This document shows positions 8,627 to 18,430 of a stretch of 64,000 bases of DNA, piece after piece. The DNA comes from an uncultured Gammaproteobacteria bacterium (lineage in GTDB: Bacteria > Pseudomonadota > Gammaproteobacteria > Enterobacterales > Psychrobiaceae), in the NCBI GenBank assembly GCA_913060565.1, contig CAJXRU010000010.1:1-64000 (forward strand). Direction: 5' to 3'. Under the pieces are notes generated by a model. That model was not told the origin of the DNA. It saw only the letters and a program-made list of their open reading frames with translations, and ran no database searches. Position 1 is the stretch's first letter; every line of letters begins with the position of its first letter. A program made the translations under genes and the position numbers.

Positions 8627-10169
8627 TGAAGCTAAATTAAATGATGCTCTTGTAGAAGAGATTGAAACTAATGAACCGGAAATCGATGCTGATGCTCCAG
8701 ACATCGTCGCTCCTGGTGAATTTAGTTTCGCATTCGCCAAGCGTCATCAAGTGCTCTTAGTACGTAGTGAGGATGCGACAACGATTTTCTATAGCGACGC
8801 TACAAAACTTAGTGGGCTAATCGAAGCACGTCGATTTGTTGGGCAAGATGTTGCGTTAGTTCATCTGTCAGCTGATGACTTTGAACGTGATTTAACCATT
8901 AAATATCAGCATGACACTTCACAAACACAACAGTTAGTCGAAGACTTAGGAAATGATGTTGATCTATTTACATTGGCCGATGAATTAACAGAGACTCAAG
9001 ACTTACTTGAGTCGGAAGATGATGCACCCATCATCAAGCTTATTAATGCAACGCTAAGTGAAGCGATTAAAGAAGGCGCCAGTGATGTTCACATTGAAAC
9101 CTTTGAAAAGCAGTTAACGATTCGTTTTCGTGTCGATGGCATTTTACGTGAAGTACTTAAGCCAAATCGAAAATTGGCCTCGTTGTTAGTATCACGTATT
9201 AAGGTAATGGCGCGGTTAGACATTGCTGAAAAACGTGTACCGCAGGATGGTCGTATTTCTTTACGCATTGCCGGACGTGGTGTTGATGTTCGTGTTTCAA
9301 CGATGCCATCCAGTCATGGTGAACGCGTGGTTTTACGTTTATTAGATAAAAACCAAGCTCGCTTGAATCTAAAAGATTTGGGGATGACGGAGAGTATTCG
9401 CGAACGCTTTAATACGCTTATTCATCGCCCGCACGGTATTATTTTGGTTACTGGCCCTACAGGTTCTGGTAAGAGTACAACTCTATACGCAGGCCTCACA
9501 GATTTAAACAGTAAAGATCGCAATATCTTAACGGTTGAAGATCCTATCGAATACAACATCGAAGGTATTGGACAAACGCAGGTAAATGCCAAAGTTGATA
9601 TGACCTTTGCGCGGGGTTTACGTGCTATTTTACGTCAAGATCCCGATGTCGTCATGATCGGTGAGATTCGTGATTTAGAAACCGCGCAAATCGCTGTTCA
9701 AGCGAGTTTAACTGGTCACTTAGTGATGTCAACGCTTCATACTAATACGGCGGTGGGCGCAGTAACTCGTATGCAAGACATGGGAGTTGAAACCTTCTTG
9801 TTATCATCGAGTTTGTTGGGCGTTCTCGCCCAGCGATTAGTTAGAACGCTTTGTAGCGAGTGTCGTGAAGAGCATTTGGCTGATGACGCTGAACTGACAT
9901 TATTGGGGCAAACAGCTCCTACTAAAATCTATCGTCCAAAGGGCTGTGAATCTTGTAATTATAGTGGTTATAAAGGTCGTACTGGTATTCATGAGTTACT
10001 AGAAGTTGATGATACAGTTCGTGAAATGATTCACAACGGGGCGAGTGAATCTGAAGTTGAACGTCAGGCGCGAAGTGTTAGCAATGGTATCCGTGGTGAT
10101 GGCGTATCTAAAGTGTTAGCAGGTATTACAACACTTGAAGAAGTGCTTCGAGTAACTAAGGAAGAATAG
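8616..10169 (+). CDS. gspE: Type II secretion ATPase GspE
   Basis: Cytoplasmic hexameric ATPase that powers pseudopilus assembly. Residues 1-130 form the N1E region that docks on GspL. The ATPase core has Walker [11 protein letters not shown] near residue 280, the Asp box and Walker [13 protein letters not shown] near residue 345, and the His box [13 protein letters not shown] zinc-binding tetracysteine loop is present: CSEC followed about 30 residues later by CESC. Length 517 is normal. The start overlaps the end of gspD by 11 bases; ATG 8619 is an equally good start. Translational coupling with gspD is likely. Confidence 0.97.
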   Translation: MMNSEAKLNDALVEEIETNEPEIDADAPDIVAPGEFSFAFAKRHQVLLVRSEDATTIFYSDATKLSGLIEARRFVGQDVALVHLSADDFERDLTIKYQHDTSQTQQLVEDLGNDVDLFTLADELTETQDLLESEDDAPIIKLINATLSEAIKEGASDVHIETFEKQLTIRFRVDGILREVLKPNRKLASLLVSRIKVMARLDIAEKRVPQDGRISLRIAGRGVDVRVSTMPSSHGERVVLRLLDKNQARLNLKDLGMTESIRERFNTLIHRPHGIILVTGPTGSGKSTTLYAGLTDLNSKDRNILTVEDPIEYNIEGIGQTQVNAKVDMTFARGLRAILRQDPDVVMIGEIRDLETAQIAVQASLTGHLVMSTLHTNTAVGAVTRMQDMGVETFLLSSSLLGVLAQRLVRTLCSECREEHLADDAELTLLGQTAPTKIYRPKGCESCNYSGYKGRTGIHELLEVDDTVREMIHNGASESEVERQARSVSNGIRGDGVSKVLAGITTLEEVLRVTKEE

Positions 10170-10170
10170 C

Positions 10171-11385
10171 GTGGCAGCATTTGAGTACAAAGCGCTAAAT
10201 AAACAAGGGAAGCAGCTAAAAGGCGTGCTTGAAGCTGACTCATCGCGTCAAATTCGTCAACAATTACGTGACAAAGGCTTAATGCCATTAGAAGTCAATC
10301 AGGTTGCTAGTGTCGCCACGAAGAAAAAATCGAGTTTATTTGCGAAGAAAATTAGTGCGGGTGACTTGGCATTGGTTACACGCCAATTGGCCACTTTGGT
10401 GCAATCATCTCTTCCTATCGAAGAAAGCTTACAAGCGGTTGCTGAGCAATGTGAAGAAGCTAAAGTTAAATCCATCGTAATGGCAGTGCGCAGTCGTGTT
10501 GTGGAAGGATATAGTCTGGCTGATTCAATGGCAGAATATCCTGATGTGTTTGAAAAGTTGTACACAGCGATGGTGGCAGCTGGAGAAAAGTCAGGGCATC
10601 TTGATACGGTATTAAACCGGTTGGCTGATTATACTGAACAGCGCCAAGCTATGCGTAGTAAATTGATGCAAGCGATGATCTACCCAATCATGTTAACGAC
10701 TGTTGCTCTTGGTGTTATTGGCCTGCTCTTAGCGCTCGTAGTACCGCAAGTTGTGCAGCAATTTGATCATATGTCTCAGGAGTTACCTTGGGCTACTCAA
10801 CTTTTAATTACGCTTAGTGATTTTGTTCGACATTATGGTTTATTGATTATTGTGGCAATTATCATTGGTATTATCGCGTTTAAACAACGATTAAAGAACG
10901 AAGCATTTGAGCTTAAAGTTCATAAACGGATCTTAAAAACGGCCGTTATTGGTAAGGTCTCACGCGGCATTAATACGGCACGTTTTGCGCGAACACTCAG
11001 TATTTTAACCTCATCGAGTGTACCCTTATTAGAAAGTATGAAAATTTCAGCAGAAGTGTTGGCTAATCAACATATGCGAAGCGCTATTTTAGATGCAGCT
11101 AACTATGTACGAGAAGGCTCTAGTTTGAGGGCTTCGTTAACGCAAACGAAACTATTTCCACCGATGATGCTCCATATGATTGCATCTGGCGAAAAAAGTG
11201 GTGAGCTCGAGCAAATGTTAGGCCGCGCTGCGGATAATCAAGATCGAGAGTTTGAATCAACAGCAAATATTGCGTTGGGTATATTTACTCCGGCGATTGT
11301 AGTGACAATGGCAGTCATTGTATTTTTTATAGTGATTGCGATTTTACAGCCAATTTTGGCACTAAACTCCTTAGTTGGAGCGTAG
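10171..11385 (+). CDS. gspF: Type II secretion inner-membrane platform protein GspF
   Basis: Polytopic inner-membrane protein thought to couple GspE motion to pseudopilin extraction. The 404 residues hold two repeated GspF domains: the first from about residue 70 (LVTRQLATLVQSSLPIEESL), the second from about 270 (FARTLSILTSSSVPLLESM). Membrane helices lie near residues 170-190, 220-235 and 375-398. The start is GTG, one base after the gspE stop, in keeping with tight coupling. The GEKSGxL motif occurs after each repeat (AAGEKSGHL, ASGEKSGEL), as in the family. Confidence 0.96.
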   Translation: MAAFEYKALNKQGKQLKGVLEADSSRQIRQQLRDKGLMPLEVNQVASVATKKKSSLFAKKISAGDLALVTRQLATLVQSSLPIEESLQAVAEQCEEAKVKSIVMAVRSRVVEGYSLADSMAEYPDVFEKLYTAMVAAGEKSGHLDTVLNRLADYTEQRQAMRSKLMQAMIYPIMLTTVALGVIGLLLALVVPQVVQQFDHMSQELPWATQLLITLSDFVRHYGLLIIVAIIIGIIAFKQRLKNEAFELKVHKRILKTAVIGKVSRGINTARFARTLSILTSSSVPLLESMKISAEVLANQHMRSAILDAANYVREGSSLRASLTQTKLFPPMMLHMIASGEKSGELEQMLGRAADNQDREFESTANIALGIFTPAIVVTMAVIVFFIVIAILQPILALNSLVGA

Positions 11386-11412
11386 TTTTTTATGTTAGTA
11401 AGAGAGAGTGTT

Positions 11413-11859
11413 ATGAAAAACAACAAGCAAAAACAAGGCGGTTTTACGCTTATTGAATTAATGGTAGTTATCGTCATTTTAGGCCTATTAGGTGCCATGG
11501 TTATCCCTAGTGTGTTTGGTAGCAAAGAAAAGGCTGATTTCCAAAAGGTACGTTCCGATATTGGCCAATACGAAGCGGCGCTTAAACGCTATCGTCTAGA
11601 CAATGGCAGCTACCCGACGACTGATCAAGGTCTAGAAGCGTTAGTGACAAAGCCATCTATTGATCCAATTCCGCGTAACTTTAGTGATGAAGGCTATGTT
11701 GATCGTCTATTTAGTGATCCATGGGGCAGCGAATACTACATGGTATCACCGGGCGAGAATGGCAAAATCGATATTTATTCTGCCGGTCCTGATGGTGAAG
11801 AAGGTACCGATGATGATATTGGTAACTGGAATATGCACGACAAACCAAAAGAGCAATAA
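11413..11859 (+). CDS. gspG: Major pseudopilin GspG
   Basis: The main subunit of the periplasmic pseudopilus. The product starts with a short basic leader and the prepilin peptidase site QGG-FTLIELMVV, with Glu at position +5 of the mature protein. Start ATG 11413 gives the usual short leader; the in-frame ATG at 11392 would add seven residues. The C-terminal part has the GspG signature YPTTDQGLEALV and the calcium-binding loop with SAGPDGEEGTDDDIGNW, typical of major pseudopilins. Length is 148 residues. Confidence 0.96.
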   Translation: MKNNKQKQGGFTLIELMVVIVILGLLGAMVIPSVFGSKEKADFQKVRSDIGQYEAALKRYRLDNGSYPTTDQGLEALVTKPSIDPIPRNFSDEGYVDRLFSDPWGSEYYMVSPGENGKIDIYSAGPDGEEGTDDDIGNWNMHDKPKEQ

Positions 11860-11869
11860 GTAGCAATTT

Positions 11870-12493
11870 GTGAATACTGGTACCGCTAAGCGACACTCTC
11901 ATCAACGAGGCTTCACGTTAATTGAAGTCCTTATTGTGGTGCTCATTATGGGGCTTGCGACAAGCTTTGTTGTGATGTCGGTGGGCGGTTCTACTCATAA
12001 AGATAATGTAAAACGTGCTGCTCATAAAATGGCGGCACTGTCGAATATCGCACTTGATCAAGCTGTCTTATCTGGGCGTGATTATGGTGTGGTAGTTGCG
12101 CGAGATAAGTATCATTTTGTTGAGCTCAAAGAGCAGCGTTGGGGCCCAGCACAAGACGAGTTACTTAAAGAACAGCAATTAGAAGATATCTATTTGCAGG
12201 CCGAAGTGGATGGTTTTGTATGGTTGCCAGACCAAGTTGATTATTCGTCTAGCGCGTTGTTTAGTGAACGCGAAGCCGACGAAGAACAAGATGAGAAAGA
12301 AAAGCCTCATATCCCACAATTACTCATTTTATCGTCAGGCGAAATGACGCCCTTCAAATTAACCTTCGCCGTTGACCAAGAAAAGTTGTTTAATCTAGAT
12401 ACTGACGAAATAGAATACTTTGCCATTGTCAAAGCTAACACTTTAGGGCTATTAACTGTGTTTGATTCAAATGATGAGCAATCTTATGAATAG
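11870..12493 (+). CDS. gspH: Minor pseudopilin GspH
   Basis: Minor subunit of the pseudopilus, processed by prepilin peptidase at QRG-FTLIEVLIVV. It starts with GTG at 11870. At 207 residues it has the hydrophobic N-terminal helix, a following segment with AAHKMAALSNIALDQAVLSG characteristic of GspH, and a globular domain that contains an acidic insert EREADEEQDEKEKP near residue 137. Its end overlaps the start of gspI. Confidence 0.93.
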   Translation: MNTGTAKRHSHQRGFTLIEVLIVVLIMGLATSFVVMSVGGSTHKDNVKRAAHKMAALSNIALDQAVLSGRDYGVVVARDKYHFVELKEQRWGPAQDELLKEQQLEDIYLQAEVDGFVWLPDQVDYSSSALFSEREADEEQDEKEKPHIPQLLILSSGEMTPFKLTFAVDQEKLFNLDTDEIEYFAIVKANTLGLLTVFDSNDEQSYE

Positions 12494-12881
12494 TCAAATG
12501 ACAGTGCACAGATTAAAGAGACAATGTGGTTTAACACTAATTGAAGTAATGGCGGCATTGGCTATTTTCGCGGTAGCCGCGTTAGCCATTGTTAGTGCGA
12601 CCGGTGAACATATTCGCAGTCTGAGCTATCTCGAACAAAAAAACATGGCGTTGTGGGTAGCTAACAATCATCTTACTCAATTAACGTTAGATAATAAATT
12701 TCCCCAGCTTGGTGATAAAAAAGGCAATGTCGAGTTAGCTAATGTCACTTGGTATTGGCAACAAAAGGTGGTTAAAACTACCGATCCAAAATTTCGTTCG
12801 ATCACTATTCGGATTCTGAGTGAAGAGAAAGGTGATTACGCCTTGGCTGAGTTAACAACCTATATGGCGTCTAAATCATGA
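12486..12881 (+). CDS. gspI: Minor pseudopilin GspI
   Basis: Initiates the pseudopilus tip together with GspJ and GspK. The prepilin site is QCG-LTLIEVMAAL, followed by the hydrophobic helix and the GspI pattern ALWVANNHLTQL. Several in-frame starts exist (12462, 12474, 12486); 12486 gives a leader of ordinary length and an eight-base overlap with gspH, but the choice is not certain. Length from 12486 is 131 residues. Confidence 0.92.
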   Translation: MNSQMTVHRLKRQCGLTLIEVMAALAIFAVAALAIVSATGEHIRSLSYLEQKNMALWVANNHLTQLTLDNKFPQLGDKKGNVELANVTWYWQQKVVKTTDPKFRSITIRILSEEKGDYALAELTTYMASKS

Positions 12882-13504
12882 TGCAACGTGGCTTTACGCT
12901 CATTGAAGTGTTAATTGCAATGGCTATTGTTGCGATTATTGGTGTGGCATCAGCGCAAGTTGTTTCATCTGTGATTGCCAGTGATGAAGCATCGCGAAAA
13001 GCCGATAAACGAATTACGCTGCTACAGCGAACGTATCAAACCATTCAGCGTGACATGTTACAAATGACCTCGCGCGCAGTGCGGTTCAATGGCGGAAAAC
13101 CGCGCAAACAGTTTATATTGGCAGGTGAAAATGTCATAGAAAGCGATGATGATGGCATAGTATTTACGCGAAAAGGATGGAGAAACCCCGCGCAAATGTT
13201 TCCCCGAAGTAATCTGCAAGGTGTTGGTTATCGTGTTGTCGATGGTAAGTTAGAGCGACTTCATTATCTTTATCCTGATCAAGGAGCTGGTGTTGAGCCT
13301 CAAGTAACAACGTTAATTGAAGGTGTTATTGGTTTTAAAATTGAATACTTTGATGCAAAAAAGTGGCAGAAACAATGGCAAAAGCCATCCTTACCACAAG
13401 GAATTGCACTTAACATCACCACGCAAGCCTTAGGTGAAGTTCGGTGGCAGTTTTTAGTACCCTCAGCGCCGTCGACATCTAAAGACGGAGGCGATAAACC
13501 ATAA
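12878..13504 (+). CDS. gspJ: Minor pseudopilin GspJ
   Basis: Pseudopilus tip subunit that binds GspI and GspK. The leader is only five residues (MMQRG) before the cleavage site G-FTLIEVLIAMA. The family pattern LQRTYQTIQRDMLQMTSRAVR follows at about residues 48-68, and VIGFKIEYFD near residue 150. It overlaps gspI by four bases (ATGA). Length 208 is normal. Confidence 0.94.
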   Translation: MMQRGFTLIEVLIAMAIVAIIGVASAQVVSSVIASDEASRKADKRITLLQRTYQTIQRDMLQMTSRAVRFNGGKPRKQFILAGENVIESDDDGIVFTRKGWRNPAQMFPRSNLQGVGYRVVDGKLERLHYLYPDQGAGVEPQVTTLIEGVIGFKIEYFDAKKWQKQWQKPSLPQGIALNITTQALGEVRWQFLVPSAPSTSKDGGDKP

Positions 13505-14508
13505 TGAGTATTCATTCAAGTTCAGGGTTGAAACAACAACGTGGTGTGGCGCTGATTACGGTATTATTGGTTGTCGCAATCATAGTCGTCTTGGCCACCA
13601 ATATGACGGGAAGACTACAGCTGTTGATGGGACGTAGCATTAATATGCAAGCCAATCAGCAAGGCTTATGGTCTGCAATGGCTGGTGAGCAATTAGTATT
13701 TAACGTGCTCGAACAAGATCATAAAGATGATCCTCAAAAAGTTCATTTGGCGCAGCTTTGGGCGCGAGAAGGCATGATTTTTCCACTCAATGATGGAGCG
13801 CTGTCTGGCGAAGTTCGGGATTTGCATAGCTGTTTTAACATCAATGCATTAGGTGTTAAAGCAGAGAATGAGCAGACGCAAAAGCGTCCATTACCGCAAC
13901 GTCAGTTTGAGATTTTGTTAAGACAGTTAGAAATCGAAGACTATGTAGCTGAAGTGTTGTCTTATACTATTGCCGATTGGGTAGATGAAGATAGTAGAAT
14001 CAATGGTAATTTTGGTGCTGAAGATGAGACATATTCCAGCCGTACAGTGCCTTATATTACGGCCAATGGCCCTATTGGTGATATAAGTGAATTATTAGCA
14101 ATTGAAGGTATGACGCCAGCGATATATCGTGAAATAACACCTTATTTGTGTGCGTTACCTGAGCTGAAAAACAAACTTAATATTAATACGATTAAAGAAG
14201 AGCACGCGCAATTATTAGTGGCACTATTTGATAATAAGCTCAGCGTTGAAGATGCGAAGTCTTTAATTAGCAGTAGAGATCCTGAAGGATTTAAATCAGT
14301 GGACGAATTTTTAAGTAGCCCTGAAATAAGCAGTATTGGCACACTAGCAGACGAAATTAAAGAGCAGTTTGATGTTAAGAGCCAAGACTTTATGGCTAAG
14401 TTAACTTATACATTAGACGATCAAAGTTTTACGCTAAACAGTGTCTATCACAGGGATGACGGTGGAAAACTCCATGTTGTATCCAGACAAATTGGCGATG
14501 ATAGATAA
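13504..14508 (+). CDS. gspK: Minor pseudopilin GspK
   Basis: Large minor pseudopilin that caps the tip. The prepilin-like site is QRG-VALITVLLVVA; as usual for GspK the mature protein lacks Glu at +5. The 334-residue length, LHSCFNINAL segment near residue 105, and two helix-hairpin-helix-like stretches (AEVLSYTIADWVDEDSR and LNINTIKEEHAQLLVALF) match the family. It shares one base with the gspJ stop. Confidence 0.94.
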   Translation: MSIHSSSGLKQQRGVALITVLLVVAIIVVLATNMTGRLQLLMGRSINMQANQQGLWSAMAGEQLVFNVLEQDHKDDPQKVHLAQLWAREGMIFPLNDGALSGEVRDLHSCFNINALGVKAENEQTQKRPLPQRQFEILLRQLEIEDYVAEVLSYTIADWVDEDSRINGNFGAEDETYSSRTVPYITANGPIGDISELLAIEGMTPAIYREITPYLCALPELKNKLNINTIKEEHAQLLVALFDNKLSVEDAKSLISSRDPEGFKSVDEFLSSPEISSIGTLADEIKEQFDVKSQDFMAKLTYTLDDQSFTLNSVYHRDDGGKLHVVSRQIGDDR

Positions 14509-14525
14509 ATCATGAGGAATTATAG

Positions 14526-15731
14526 GTGAGTGAACGTTTAGTAATACGTTTAGGTAGCAACGATGGTGATTCGATCCATTGGTTGCAATTTGACGATAAA
14601 GCCCAAGAAGTTATAGCTTCTGGGTCGTTGAACAGTGCCGAAGAATTATCGCAATTAGCACAGCAAGCCGCTGCTGCTTTCGTGCAGGTGCTAGTTCCAG
14701 GTAGTGACGTTAGTTACTTTGAAGTGGATGTTCCTAAAAACAATCGCCGACAAGCAATTGCTGCTATCCCATTTATGTTGGAAGATGAACTCGCTTCAGA
14801 TATTGATACATTGCATTTTGTGTATGGCGCTGTCGTTGATAGTCGCCAGAGCGTTTATGTGTGCGACAAGCTAACCATTGCTCGTTGGATAGATTGGCTA
14901 TCACAGGCAGGCATCAATGCTAGTCAATTATTACCTGACTATTTAGCCGTTCCAATGGCTCAGGAGCCAGAACATATCAGTGTCTTACAACTTGATAACC
15001 AATTATTGTTCCGACTCAATAGTAATCAAGGTTTGTGTATTAATCAGCAGTGGCTAAATGTCACTCTTGAAAAGCTACGCGACGGTGAAGAATCGTTATC
15101 CATCGAACATTATGATGTTCAATCTGATAATCAATTGTCTCCTCATCAATGGTTAGCACAACCACTGATTTTACCAATGCAACAATTTGCAATGTCACTG
15201 ACAAAGCTGCCAATTAACCTGTTGGTTGGTGAGTTTACTCAAAATAAAAAAACTAATAATCACTGGAAAGTATGGCGTAGTGTTGCTATTGCGGCGTCTT
15301 TATTAGTGGTGATGTTTTTCGTCGAACAATTCATTCGCGTTAATCAATTAGAACAGCAACAAGCACAGCTCAAACAACAAAGCGAAGATATTTTTAGACA
15401 GCTTAATCCCAATGTTCGTAAAGTAATCAAGCTAAAATCGAGAATGCAAAACGAAATAAAATCGCTTGCTGGTGGCGGTGGCACGAATGAATTATTCGAT
15501 ATGTTAGAAGCGATGAATAGTGCACTCAATGCTGTGCCAGAGCTAAAGCCAAGTACCATTAAATTCGATAAGCGTCGTAATGAATTGCGTTTACAAGCGC
15601 AAGCGGGTTCTTATCAGCAATTTGAAAAGTTTAAGGGGTTACTAGAGCAACAATACTCTGTCACCATGGGCGCCATGAACAACAATGGCAACAAGGTTAA
15701 TGGCTCATTAGTAGTTAAGGTGTCCTCATGA
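14526..15731 (+). CDS. gspL: Type II secretion inner-membrane protein GspL
   Basis: Bitopic protein that recruits the ATPase GspE to the membrane. Residues 1-235 form the actin-like cytoplasmic domain (with QAIAAIPFMLEDELASDIDTLHF, the most conserved stretch, near residues 77-99), one membrane helix spans about 251-268, and the C-terminal ferredoxin-like periplasmic domain follows a coiled-coil (QLEQQQAQLKQQSEDI). Start is GTG with a GAGGA ribosome binding site. Length 401. Confidence 0.94.
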   Translation: MSERLVIRLGSNDGDSIHWLQFDDKAQEVIASGSLNSAEELSQLAQQAAAAFVQVLVPGSDVSYFEVDVPKNNRRQAIAAIPFMLEDELASDIDTLHFVYGAVVDSRQSVYVCDKLTIARWIDWLSQAGINASQLLPDYLAVPMAQEPEHISVLQLDNQLLFRLNSNQGLCINQQWLNVTLEKLRDGEESLSIEHYDVQSDNQLSPHQWLAQPLILPMQQFAMSLTKLPINLLVGEFTQNKKTNNHWKVWRSVAIAASLLVVMFFVEQFIRVNQLEQQQAQLKQQSEDIFRQLNPNVRKVIKLKSRMQNEIKSLAGGGGTNELFDMLEAMNSALNAVPELKPSTIKFDKRRNELRLQAQAGSYQQFEKFKGLLEQQYSVTMGAMNNNGNKVNGSLVVKVSS

Positions 15732-16195
15732 AAGAATGGTTTAATAATTTAGCTGAGCGTGAACAGCGCTTGATTTCAGTGATGGCTGGCGTAGTGATGA
15801 TTGCTATCATTTACTTTATGCTAATCAAACCTTTACAAGAGCGAGTGGCGAAAGCTGAGCAAGGCGTAAATCGTAATCAGCAATTGCTGACTTGGGTTGA
15901 AAAAAATGCCAAAAGAATTGTGCAATTGCGTGCGCAAGGAGGCGTTACTTCTAACGCCAGTGGCTCAATTGAACAGCGAATTAATAGCTCTGCTCGCAGT
16001 TTTAATATCACCATCAATCGACTGCAACCGCAGAATAATAAAATGCAAGTCATGATTGATAACGCGCCATTTAACAACATTTTACAATGGGTTCAATCAT
16101 TACAGTTTAAACAAGGTTTAATTATAGAAATAGCGGATGTCCGTGCCGAAAACCAACCCGGCTTTGTTAAAACAAGGCTAGTGGTGAGTCAATAA
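15728..16195 (+). CDS. gspM: Type II secretion protein GspM
   Basis: Small inner-membrane partner of GspL. The start overlaps the gspL stop by four bases. The N-terminus has the usual NLAEREQRLISVMAG pattern, one membrane helix at about residues 16-34, then a periplasmic domain with a ferredoxin-like fold (ITINRLQPQNNKMQVMIDNAPFNNILQWV). Length 155 fits. Confidence 0.93.
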   Translation: MKEWFNNLAEREQRLISVMAGVVMIAIIYFMLIKPLQERVAKAEQGVNRNQQLLTWVEKNAKRIVQLRAQGGVTSNASGSIEQRINSSARSFNITINRLQPQNNKMQVMIDNAPFNNILQWVQSLQFKQGLIIEIADVRAENQPGFVKTRLVVSQ

Positions 16196-16196
16196 T

Positions 16197-16964
16197 ATGG
16201 TTAAAACATTAAAAATAATCTTGGCCATTACCTTACTTTATATTGTTTTTTTGGTGGTGTTGTTTCCAGCTCGTTTTGCGACAGCGATGCTACAAGAAAT
16301 GAATGCGATTCCTCCTGTTATCAAACTTGGAAACGTTAGTGGTTCAATTTGGAATGGAAAATTAAGCACTGCTTCTTATCAGGGCATTGCTCTTGATTCA
16401 ATTAACTGGCAATTATCTCCGTTTTCAATGCTTACAGGCACAATGTTAGTCGACTTTAAAGCGGGTAGCCGTCGCAGTGATATTAAAGCGAAGGGACAAG
16501 TGGCCTTTAACAGCGAAGGATTGGCTGCGAATAATTTATCACTTAAGGCGCCGCTTACTGCGATATTACAGCATTACCCTTTACCCTATGGTTTAACGAG
16601 TACAGGACACTTAGATTTATCTATTGCCCATTTTCAACAGGATAAACCGTGGTGTGAATCGCTTGATGGCGTCGTAAAAGCAAATGATTTATTGATCAAA
16701 AGTGCATTCGGCCAATTAGCCGTTGATAATGTCTCTGCAAAGTTAGCATGTCCGAACGGCGTGCTAACCGCATATATGCAGCTATCGACTAATAGTTTAG
16801 GTATTAATGGCAACGTTCAATTGACAAAAACACGTCAATATATTCTCGATGCTAACGTCAAGCCACCGAGCAATGCGACCCAAGACTATATCAATGTACT
16901 GAAGTTTTCTGGCTCACCAAATAGTCAGGGTCAGTATGTATTCAAATATAGCGGTAAGCTTTAG
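16197..16964 (+). CDS. gspN: Type II secretion protein GspN
   Basis: The last gsp gene of the operon. The product has an N-terminal membrane helix (about residues 4-25) and a periplasmic domain. The signature segment GSIWNGKLSTASYQGIALDSINWQLSP near residues 49-75 and the Cys pair (Cys154, Cys180 by inspection) are typical of GspN. Its role in secretion is accessory and not present in all systems. A prepilin peptidase (gspO) does not follow and must lie elsewhere. Confidence 0.9.
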   Translation: MVKTLKIILAITLLYIVFLVVLFPARFATAMLQEMNAIPPVIKLGNVSGSIWNGKLSTASYQGIALDSINWQLSPFSMLTGTMLVDFKAGSRRSDIKAKGQVAFNSEGLAANNLSLKAPLTAILQHYPLPYGLTSTGHLDLSIAHFQQDKPWCESLDGVVKANDLLIKSAFGQLAVDNVSAKLACPNGVLTAYMQLSTNSLGINGNVQLTKTRQYILDANVKPPSNATQDYINVLKFSGSPNSQGQYVFKYSGKL

Positions 16965-16985
16965 CTCGTAAATAGAGGATGAAGG

Positions 16986-17540
16986 ATGAGTAAATCAACG
17001 TTACCGCAAATATTATCCGTTAGCACTGTTGCGCAAAGCAGATTGTTTACTATTGAGCAGGTGGCTTTAAAGTTCTCTAACGGCGTTGAGCGTGAATATG
17101 AACGTATGAAAAATCACGGCCGTGGTGCTGTGATGGTTGTTCCTTTTATTGATGCTCAAACACTATTGCTTATTAGAGAATATGCTTGTGGTACTCATCG
17201 CTATGAACTAGGCTTTCCTAAGGGAATGATTGATGCGGGTGAAACACCTGAGCAAGCTGCAAATAGAGAGCTCAAAGAAGAGATAGGTTTTGGTGCTAAT
17301 AAATTTATACCGCTTAAACCGCTTGCGATGGCACCGACATATTTTGGGTCGACAATGCATGTATTCATTGCACAAGATCTGTATCCAGAACGATTAGAAG
17401 GTGATGAACCTGAAGAGCTTGAAGTTATTCAATGGCCATCTGGCCAAGTTGATGAACTACTAAATAACGATGATTTTTCCGATGGTCGCTGTGTTGCGGC
17501 ATTATTAATGGCAGATAGATTGTTAAAACCCAGTCGTTAA
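16986..17540 (+). CDS. nudE: ADP compounds hydrolase NudE (Nudix)
   Basis: Hydrolyses NADH, ADP-ribose and related dinucleotides. The full Nudix box runs from Gly80: G-x5-E86-x7-R94-E95-L-x-E98-E99-x-G101, a perfect match to GX5EX7REUXEEXGU. The 184-residue length and the YERMKNHGRGAVMVVPF lead-in are those of NudE. It follows gspN by 21 bases with a GAGGATGAAGG ribosome binding region and precedes cysQ, the same pair seen in enterobacteria and Vibrio. Confidence 0.92.
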   Translation: MSKSTLPQILSVSTVAQSRLFTIEQVALKFSNGVEREYERMKNHGRGAVMVVPFIDAQTLLLIREYACGTHRYELGFPKGMIDAGETPEQAANRELKEEIGFGANKFIPLKPLAMAPTYFGSTMHVFIAQDLYPERLEGDEPEELEVIQWPSGQVDELLNNDDFSDGRCVAALLMADRLLKPSR

Positions 17541-17561
17541 AGTTATAAATTAGGGGATGAG

Positions 17562-18365
17562 ATGGATTTATGTGAGTTAACGTTAGCTGTAGAAAAAATA
17601 GCTCGGGAAGCAGGCGCGGAAATTCAGCGAATTTATGAACAAGGAAAATTCACGACTTACACTAAAGACGATGAATCCCCTGTTACCAGTGCTGATTTTG
17701 CGGCTAACGATATCATTGTGTCTGCACTTGCTACATTAACGCCTAATATCCCCATTGTGTCTGAAGAATCTGACAAAGCAGCAATTGAAAAACGCAGAGA
17801 GTGGCCGGAATATTGGCTCATCGATCCGCTTGATGGAACCCAGGAATTTGTTGCTGGTAGCGGTGACTTTGCCGTTGCCATTGCACTAATTGTTAATCAT
17901 ATTCCCACTATCGGTGTTATCTATGCGCCTATTCATGATCGTTGTTATTTTGCCTCTCGCGATAAGGGAGCCTATCGTCGCGATGCTGACGGTTTGTCGC
18001 CTATTAATGTCGACACACAATCACGTGATGCTATACGAATTGCTGTGAGCTTACGCCAAGCGAAGGAACTAGTTAAATCACGACTTAGCAGTGACTTTAA
18101 TTATGAGTTTATTGCCATGGGGAGTGCTACATTAAAAGCCTGTTTGGTGGCGCAAGGTGGCGCTGATATCTATATGCGTATCGGGCCAACTGGCGAATGG
18201 GATACCGGCGCAGCGCATTGTATTGTGAGTGAAGCTGGTGGTGATATTTATGACTTGTTCATTAATCGATTAACATACAACGAGCGTGATACTTTAGCTA
18301 ATCCAAATTTTATCGTTTGTGGAAATCAAGCATTGCCATGGTCTCAAATTGTGGATGAGCAGTAA
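17562..18365 (+). CDS. cysQ: 3'(2'),5'-bisphosphate nucleotidase CysQ
   Basis: Removes phosphate from 3'-phosphoadenosine 5'-phosphate, the by-product of sulfate assimilation, to give AMP. It belongs to the inositol monophosphatase superfamily: the metal-binding residues are in SEESD (near residues 67-71), DPLDGT (88-93), and WDTGAAHC in the C-terminal half. Length 267 is slightly longer than E. coli CysQ. Co-directional with nudE, 21 bases apart; probably one transcript. Confidence 0.94.
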   Translation: MDLCELTLAVEKIAREAGAEIQRIYEQGKFTTYTKDDESPVTSADFAANDIIVSALATLTPNIPIVSEESDKAAIEKRREWPEYWLIDPLDGTQEFVAGSGDFAVAIALIVNHIPTIGVIYAPIHDRCYFASRDKGAYRRDADGLSPINVDTQSRDAIRIAVSLRQAKELVKSRLSSDFNYEFIAMGSATLKACLVAQGGADIYMRIGPTGEWDTGAAHCIVSEAGGDIYDLFINRLTYNERDTLANPNFIVCGNQALPWSQIVDEQ

Positions 18366-18430
18366 GACTGACACATCTTATGATTTTGAACTAGACTTAT
18401 AGTTTAGGGGGAAGATTGTAGAGGTGATGT

